Source: Agapanthus africanus (Eukaryota; Streptophyta; Magnoliopsida; Asparagales; Amaryllidaceae). From it: a DNA stretch of 64,000 nucleotides. The stretch is taken from positions 140,139,988 to 140,203,987 of the forward strand of contig JASDDO010000001.1 in the NCBI GenBank assembly GCA_030015575.1, read 5' to 3'. The notes below the pieces were generated by a model. That model was not told the DNA's origin. It ran no database searches and saw only the letters and a list, made by a program, of their open reading frames with translations. This document shows positions 60,201 to 64,000 of the stretch, piece by piece (positions within the stretch are counted from its first letter, which is position 1; every line of letters begins with the position of its first letter). The translations under genes were made by a program, and so were the position numbers.

Positions 60201-63200
60201 ACCGATGACACTATGTTTATGTTATTAATTTTGTGAGCTGTTGCATGTTGGAATCTTCACGTGTTGTGGGGTCCGCGCTTTGATACCAATTGAAATAACA
60301 AATTATAACCATAGAAGCAGTGAATAAGTTTTCAAACAAATTCTTACTTAAATTAGCAATCTAATTAACCACATACCACAACCATAACAATTAAAAATAA
60401 ATATGAATACGGGAAAATTAAATAAGACAAGTGAGCCAACGCAAACACAACAATATAAAGTGGTTAGACGTCTGCGATGTCTAGTCCTCCCCTAAAGAGG
60501 TCTTTAGGCTTTCCCGATCTTCACCAGGTAGAAGCAAAACCTTTACAACCATTTATAACCATCTATTCCTAAGAGGTTACAATCAAACTTCTAAATATCT
60601 ATGTCATAGATGAGATGATATATCGCTCACAAATCTTCTCACTTTAATAGAGACTAAGAGTTGAATTGAGAGTAATCGAAAGAGTAAACACCAATAAAAT
60701 TTAGCTGAAAGCTCTAGATAAATTTACTCAATATCAAAGAAATGCATCATATGAGTACTTTTCAATGTAAAACTCTCTAAAAATTGAGTCAAAATGAATA
60801 GCATATATAGAAAATTTAGTAAAATACTTGTCGAGATATGACCAAAACACCCTTTATAACAGCTATACTATAAAGGTCAAATAGGAAAAAATTCTGATTT
60901 AAAATAGCAAAAAACAATAGAAAACGTCATGGTATTTTTATGAAAAGCATGGACCCGTATTTGAGAGCCCAAATAGCTCTATTGTTTTAAGCCGTGGACC
61001 CCATAACATTTAAATATCCCAGCATGTAACATCTCATAAAATTTGTTCATTTGCATGTGAAGAAATTATAGTGATACATGTGGTGCTTTTTTTGACATTT
61101 GCTCATTTTATTAGGCATCACATAGATGGTTTGTCAATAAATAAAAAAGGAGAAAATTGCTGGTCTCGTCCCGATATAGTTTTGATTATTGCCAAACACA
61201 CATTGTATCATATTTGTACTAATCATTTTGTAGAATTAATGAGTCATGAAACATTAGATGGGGGTTGAAGATAAAGAGCTTCATTTTCAAATCCACTGGA
61301 GTACAGAGGAATAAGTTGGGACCGCTTCAAATTCAAATTCAAATATATTATGAAGCCTACAAAGATCAAGACAAGGTTTTGGGTTATTTCTTTATGTCAT
61401 GTATTTTAATTTCTTTTCTTTAGGACTTAATATGGTTGTAAAATGGTATTTCAATTAGTATCAAAGTGTGTATCCCACAACACGTGAAGATCCCAACATG
61501 CAACGACTTCGGCTTTATAGTCACATACGTTTGTATATATAAATTTAATATATAAACCTATTAAAAAGCCATCTACTGGAGCTATATTTCATAAGTCTTA
61601 TTAATGGTATATGCAAAATTTATAAATATGCTTGCAATCTAATGCCTAATAAACAATATATACATGATATCATTTACAAATAGCTTCATAAAATTATCAA
61701 AAAATTAATATCCAGTGTTGAATATTGTTATGAATATTGGTTACGAACTCTCCAGTACCCATAATAACAACCAGACATCTCTAACAATACTAAAATAGAA
61801 CCAAGCCAAGATCTAATCATTTGTATCAATCTCATAAATGGGTAATCCACTACTACCATTAAACTAACTCCTATGTAAAAGGGTGATGTATGAGAGGATT
61901 TGGATTCCAAATTTGGAGGGTATGCCCATCAATCACTGAACAAGATCGAAATTTTTTGGTACGAACCACTTCCTAAATGAAATGAGAGAAAAAAGTTGAG
62001 AGAATCTTTTTTGATATTGAATGTATTAATTGAAAGGGGAGAGAGAGAGGGGAGAGAGACGGAAAGATTTTAAGGACGAGAGAGATGGAAAGATTTTAAG
62101 GACGAGAGAGATGATGAGAAAAGTTTTTGGACACAAAGGAAGAAAGAGAGAGATCGGTGTGTTTTGTTGTGCCGAAAGAAGAGATGATGGATATTCTTTA
62201 ATTTTTTTCTTTAAATTAATTGTAAAAATATTAATTTACAATATTGCATGTGGGCTTGATATTTAATTGAATAGTATGTTTAGAGTCAAATAATAGTTTA
62301 TTCGAGAAAATAAATTTACAATATTGCATGTGGGCTTGATATTTAATTGAATTGTATGTTTAGAGTCACATAATGGTTTATTTAAGAAAATGTATGTGCG
62401 ATAGACATAATTCTACAAATTATGTTTAGTTGATAATATTGCAAATTGTGAAGGTGCATGTGGAAGAATATTATGAAACGACGCACCTACAGCACCAAAG
62501 AGTGTTTTTAGTACCCAAACTTTCTTGGGTCCATGAATGTTGGTTTTTGGAATCCATTTCGTGATTGTATGTTGAAAGATAAATGAAGATTTTCTTTTAT
62601 ACATGAATGTCATACCACGCCTACACTTTTTATTTATAATTGATGACATCATGTTCATGTCATCAATTTTGTAAATTGTTGCATGTTGGGATCTTCACGT
62701 GCTATAGAGTTCACGCTTTCAAACAATTGAGCCGTTTAAGCTCTCAAACAAGAGTCATTGTTTCTTCATAAAAATTCCATGAAGTTTCCTATTGTTTTTT
62801 TCTATTTTGAGCTGATTTAAATCAGAATTTTCCCCACTTTACCATTATAATCTAGCTGTTATAAAGGGTATTTGGTCATATCTTTAACAAGTATTTTATT
62901 AATTTTTCTATATATATACACTAATTCTGATTCAATTTTTTGGGGAGAGAACTTTGAAAAATACTCATACAATACATTTCTATCTTCTCGAGTAAATTTA
63001 TCAAGAGTTTCAAGTTAAATTTTGTTAGTGTTTGCTCGGCATTTAGTCCCTATTAGCTATTAGTGAGAGAAAATTTATGGGTGATAATTGCATCCCATCT
63101 ATTACAAAGATTTGTTGATGACTGGTTATAACCTTTTAAAAAGAGGTGGTTGTAAACGGTTGTAAATGTTTTGTTCCTACCCGGTAAAAAGAACAAGAAT

Positions 63201-63849
63201 AGCAAAGGTTAAGAAAGCCTACGGGGTCTTTAGGGAAGGAATGGGCGTCAGGCCATCGAACCTTTTATATCGTTGTGTTTGCGTTTGCTCGTCTCATTTA
63301 CTTTACCGTATTCATATTTACTTTTAATTGGTTATCATTGTGGTGTGCGCTTTATTAGATCGCTAATTTAAATAAGTAGTAAACCTTATTCACCTCTCTC
63401 TATGGTTGTAACTTGGTATTTCATACTACGCATGCAAGGTTGAACCAATTCGAGTTTCAAACCATCTGTAACCAAAGAAAATTCTTGGTACAATCAAAAG
63501 AGTCCAAATAAACTCTATATGGCTCAGCCTAACACTTGTACGACGTACAATCTAGCCCCATTCTAATCCTCACAGCCAATAAAATTTAATTTAAGGAACA
63601 TATATCTCACCCTGCACTTTCAGTGAGGAACGGGGTCATGCAAGACCAATACCAATAACCTACTTTTTGACTCACTTTTCAAGAAAGCCAAGGAAGTGAT
63701 TCATGCTAAAACCAAGAAAATGACAATATATAGGGAAATGCAGCTAAACACTCACACTAACTTCAACGCGGTGATCTGTTTCACTAGCTAGTTTAAGCTT
63801 GGCTGATGTATCTTTCACTAGCTGCCCAATATGTAATCTTGTCTTGTGC
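51426..63849 (-). CDS. SYP22: SYP2-family Qa-SNARE (syntaxin of plants, Pep12/VAM3-like), last six coding exons
   Basis: Exons on the minus strand: 63,756-63,849, 56,468-56,607, 54,787-54,861, 52,241-52,398, 52,068-52,168 and 51,426-51,491. All introns are GT-AG and the phases match, giving 210 residues plus stop; about 60 N-terminal residues of a ~270-residue protein lie beyond the right edge. Parts: Habc region ([39 protein letters not shown]), linker ([11 protein letters not shown]), SNARE helix ([20 protein letters not shown] to AMIDDIDSNI) and a C-terminal membrane anchor ([21 protein letters not shown]). SYP2 proteins drive fusion at the prevacuolar compartment and tonoplast with VTI1, SYP5 and VAMP7-type partners. 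The residue after the zero-layer Gln is Arg here, where family members usually have Gly. SYP21, SYP22 and SYP23 cannot be separated with certainty; the anchor fits SYP22 best from memory. Confidence 0.93.
52068..52168 (-). CDS. SYP22: Syntaxin exon e (SNARE motif end)
   Basis: 101 bp coding [20 protein letters not shown] then [14 protein letters not shown]. Acceptor TACTTTCAG, donor GTATGTT; ends in phase 0. Confidence 0.95.
52241..52398 (-). CDS. SYP22: Syntaxin exon d (SNARE motif, N-terminal two thirds)
   Basis: 158 bp coding [20 protein letters not shown] through [20 protein letters not shown] to LVHDQRAMI. It contains the zero-layer Gln (HDQ). Acceptor GACTTTTCAG, donor GTAAGTC; ends in phase 1. 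Only 72 bp separate it from the next exon. Confidence 0.96.
52686..53198. mobile_element. hAT-type MITE in a syntaxin intron
   Basis: 513 bp with ends CAGAGGCGGATCCAG and GTGGGTCCGCCCCTG (inverted-repeat partners with two mismatches) and a perfect 8-bp duplication AAGACCAC at 52,678-52,685 and 53,199-53,206. No transposase. The 8-bp duplication and the CAG(A/G)GGCGGA ends point to hAT. It encloses a tRNA-like sequence. Confidence 0.9.
52988..53074 (-). pseudogene. tRNA-Leu-like sequence inside the hAT MITE
   Basis: On the minus strand: GGTGGCTACGTGGTTTTAGG (A-box-like), an anticodon-loop-like CCTTAAGC (TAA, as in tRNA-Leu-UAA), a variable arm and GGGTTCAACTCTCAC (B-box-like). Order and spacing fit a tRNA-Leu with its long variable arm, but stem pairing is poor, so it is not a working tRNA gene. 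It could be a SINE head or a captured tRNA pseudogene. Confidence 0.6.
53630..53945. repeat. Candidate non-autonomous transposon with internal GGGGCGGG repeats
   Basis: Starts ACACTAGCAAGGCGCCCCAC and ends in ATATAGATATATAATGG. Inside, a phrase of the form 'ggggcggg(gt)aaaatttcc' recurs three times at about 60-100-bp spacing. The start resembles a widespread plant repeat type known to me only by its opening phrase; no duplication or inverted ends were found. Confidence 0.35.
53985..54115. repeat. Two tandem ~62-bp units
   Basis: CACTATCCACTTTTAATAAA followed by TTTAATCTATATCACTGTAG and TTACGACACCCC, then the same with about eight changes. It ends at GCGTTGCAAG. Confidence 0.8.
54234..54286. 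repeat. (TA)n microsatellite
   Basis: About 26 uninterrupted TA units in a syntaxin intron; expected to be highly variable in length. Confidence 0.97.
54787..54861 (-). CDS. SYP22: Syntaxin exon c (linker)
   Basis: 75 bp coding [20 protein letters not shown] then LVESR. Acceptor ATCTCTGCAG, donor GTATTTT; ends in phase 2. Confidence 0.94.
55376..55951. mobile_element. hAT-type MITE in a syntaxin intron
   Basis: 576 bp between CATAGAAG (55,368-55,375) and TATAGAAG (55,952-55,959), an 8-bp duplication with one mismatch. Ends CACGGTTGTAAAAAGC and GCGCTTTCCACAACACTG are imperfect inverted partners. The first ~170 bp and last ~90 bp are rich in AAAGC/GCTTT motifs that can pair, around an AT-rich centre. 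No transposase. Confidence 0.8.
56468..56607 (-). CDS. SYP22: Syntaxin exon b (Habc to linker)
   Basis: 140 bp, [18 protein letters not shown] through [17 protein letters not shown] to AVLPS. Acceptor TTTACTGCAG, donor GTAACT; ends in phase 2. Confidence 0.95.
56608..59300. other. Large syntaxin intron, exon-proximal part
   Basis: No gene recognised. Short open frames on the minus strand near 57.05-57.37 and 57.9-58.1 kb show no known domain. A stretch near 57,870-57,960 (TAGGGTTTCAGTATAAAAGA followed by AACCCTAAC) looks like a retroelement promoter and could be part of a decayed LTR, but no ends were found. Confidence 0.4.
59940..61031 (-). mobile_element. Small LTR element copy 1 (minus strand) in the syntaxin intron
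   Basis: Minus-strand LTR from 61,031 (TGTTACATGCTGGG) to about 60,289 (GTTATTTCA), about 740 bp, directly followed by ATTGGTATCAAAGC, a primer-binding-site-like match to tRNA-Met. Internal sequence continues leftward to at least 59,940 and matches, inverted, 61,454-61,713. No coding domains, so it is a non-autonomous element or remnant. Its second LTR was not found. Confidence 0.6.
61000..61420 (+). repeat. Direct repeat of 59,490-59,765
   Basis: Shares, in the same order, (GG)TCTCGTCCCGATATAG/TTTTGATTATTGCCAAA, GAGTCATGAAACATTAGATG and AAAGAGCTTCATTTTCAA with 59,505-59,640, and a TTCTTTAGGACTTAAT-type end near 59,755. Both copies are diverged, so this duplication is old. Confidence 0.6.
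62035..62165. repeat. GA-rich stretch with duplicated 26-bp motif
   Basis: GAGAGAGAGGGGAGAGAGA is followed by two copies of AAGATTTTAAGGACGAGAGA and a third partial GAGAGATGATGAG. Purine tract inside the internal region of the small LTR element. Confidence 0.7.
62235..62394. repeat. Two tandem 80-bp units
   Basis: TTTACAATATTGCATGTGGG followed by CTTGATATTTAATTGAAT and TATGTTTAGAGTCA occurs at 62,235 and again at 62,315 with few changes. Confidence 0.88.
63756..63849 (-). CDS. SYP22: Syntaxin exon a (Habc part)
   Basis: 94 bp: one base completing a codon from the upstream exon, then 31 codons from [13 protein letters not shown] to DHRVEVS. Acceptor TTTTTTGGCAG, donor GTGAGTG. Confidence 0.92.
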
Positions 63850-64000
63850 CTGCCAAAAAATGGACCATATTAGAAAAAATCATCAGCAAATGACATCCAA
63901 ATCAACAAAAACATCTTCAACATAACACTAAATGCATATACAGAGGCAAATAACTCAAAAAACACCATGCTCAGAGACATAATTGTAACTACTTAAATAA

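Larger units (their letters stand above)
61424..63423 (+). mobile_element. Small LTR element copy 2 (plus strand) in the syntaxin intron
   Basis: Only the last ~30 bp of the 5' LTR remain (GGTTGTAAAATGGTATTTCA, ending 61,453). They are followed by ATTAGTATCAAAGTG (decayed primer-binding site), about 1.2 kb of non-coding internal DNA and a 3' LTR at 62,677-63,423 (TGTTGCATGTTGGG to TTGGTATTTCA, 747 bp). The 3' LTR is the inverted counterpart of 60,289-61,031. No target-site duplication was found. Non-coding and decayed. Confidence 0.55.

Noticed and set aside
60239-61031. Plain DNA MITE with ~40-bp inverted ends
   Set aside because: No target-site duplication at these ends, homology to other copies continues beyond them, and a TG...CA LTR followed by a tRNA-Met-like primer site explains the unit better; noted as an open question in the findings.

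Overview
The window is plant nuclear DNA, most likely from a flowering plant with a large, repeat-rich genome. Two things show this. The only host gene is split into short exons with GT-AG introns and encodes a plant-type SYP2 (Pep12/VAM3-like) Qa-SNARE. Almost everything else is plant LTR retrotransposons (Ty1/Copia; Ty3/Gypsy of Tekay/Del and Tat type), their solo LTRs and their tandem-repeat tails. No bacterial, organellar, rRNA or CRISPR sequence was seen.

Left part (1-32,980). A minus-strand Copia pol fragment runs off the left edge. A decayed Tat-type Ty3/Gypsy element (called A here) lies on the minus strand, with its PBS and gag near 32 kb and its integrase ending at 27.8 kb. Repeat blocks that look like its tail reappear at 27.6, 25.3, 4.1 and 3.5 kb, because younger insertions split them. 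One is a solo LTR (G, 25,436-27,634). The other is a 9.9-kb non-autonomous LTR element (F, 4,145-25,258) whose 5' LTR was in turn entered by an 11.2-kb Tekay/Del chromovirus (E, 7,426-18,622). All three have identifiable target-site duplications. By-eye LTR divergence (E about 1.7 %, F about 2.6 %) agrees with the nesting order. F has no pol; it carries one small ORF with two CCHC zinc knuckles and one very acidic ORF.

Middle part (32,980-50,038). A second decayed Tat-type element (B, minus strand, gag and protease left) has its 5' LTR split by a Tekay-like solo LTR (C). C was itself split by an 8.6-kb non-autonomous element (D, 37,384-46,005). D has 1.5-kb LTRs, a gag-like region without pol, and at least five kinds of tandem array, including a 1.1-kb array with a four-monomer higher-order period. 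GC-rich arrays full of CACGTG/ACGTGGC motifs occur in both D LTRs and at 33.6-34.9 kb.

Right part (50,039-64,000). The last six coding exons of the SYP2 syntaxin gene lie on the minus strand (stop at 51,426; most upstream exon seen at 63,756-63,849; the 5' end is beyond the right edge). The splice sites are all canonical and the six exons keep one frame, so the gene looks active. Its introns hold two hAT-type MITEs with 8-bp duplications, one enclosing a tRNA-Leu-like sequence, a long TA repeat, and two oppositely oriented copies of a small LTR element in a 7.1-kb intron.

The elements do not form a pathway with the gene. The picture is one active gene at the edge of a nested retrotransposon block that has accumulated over roughly the last one to few million years, dated with generic plant substitution rates.
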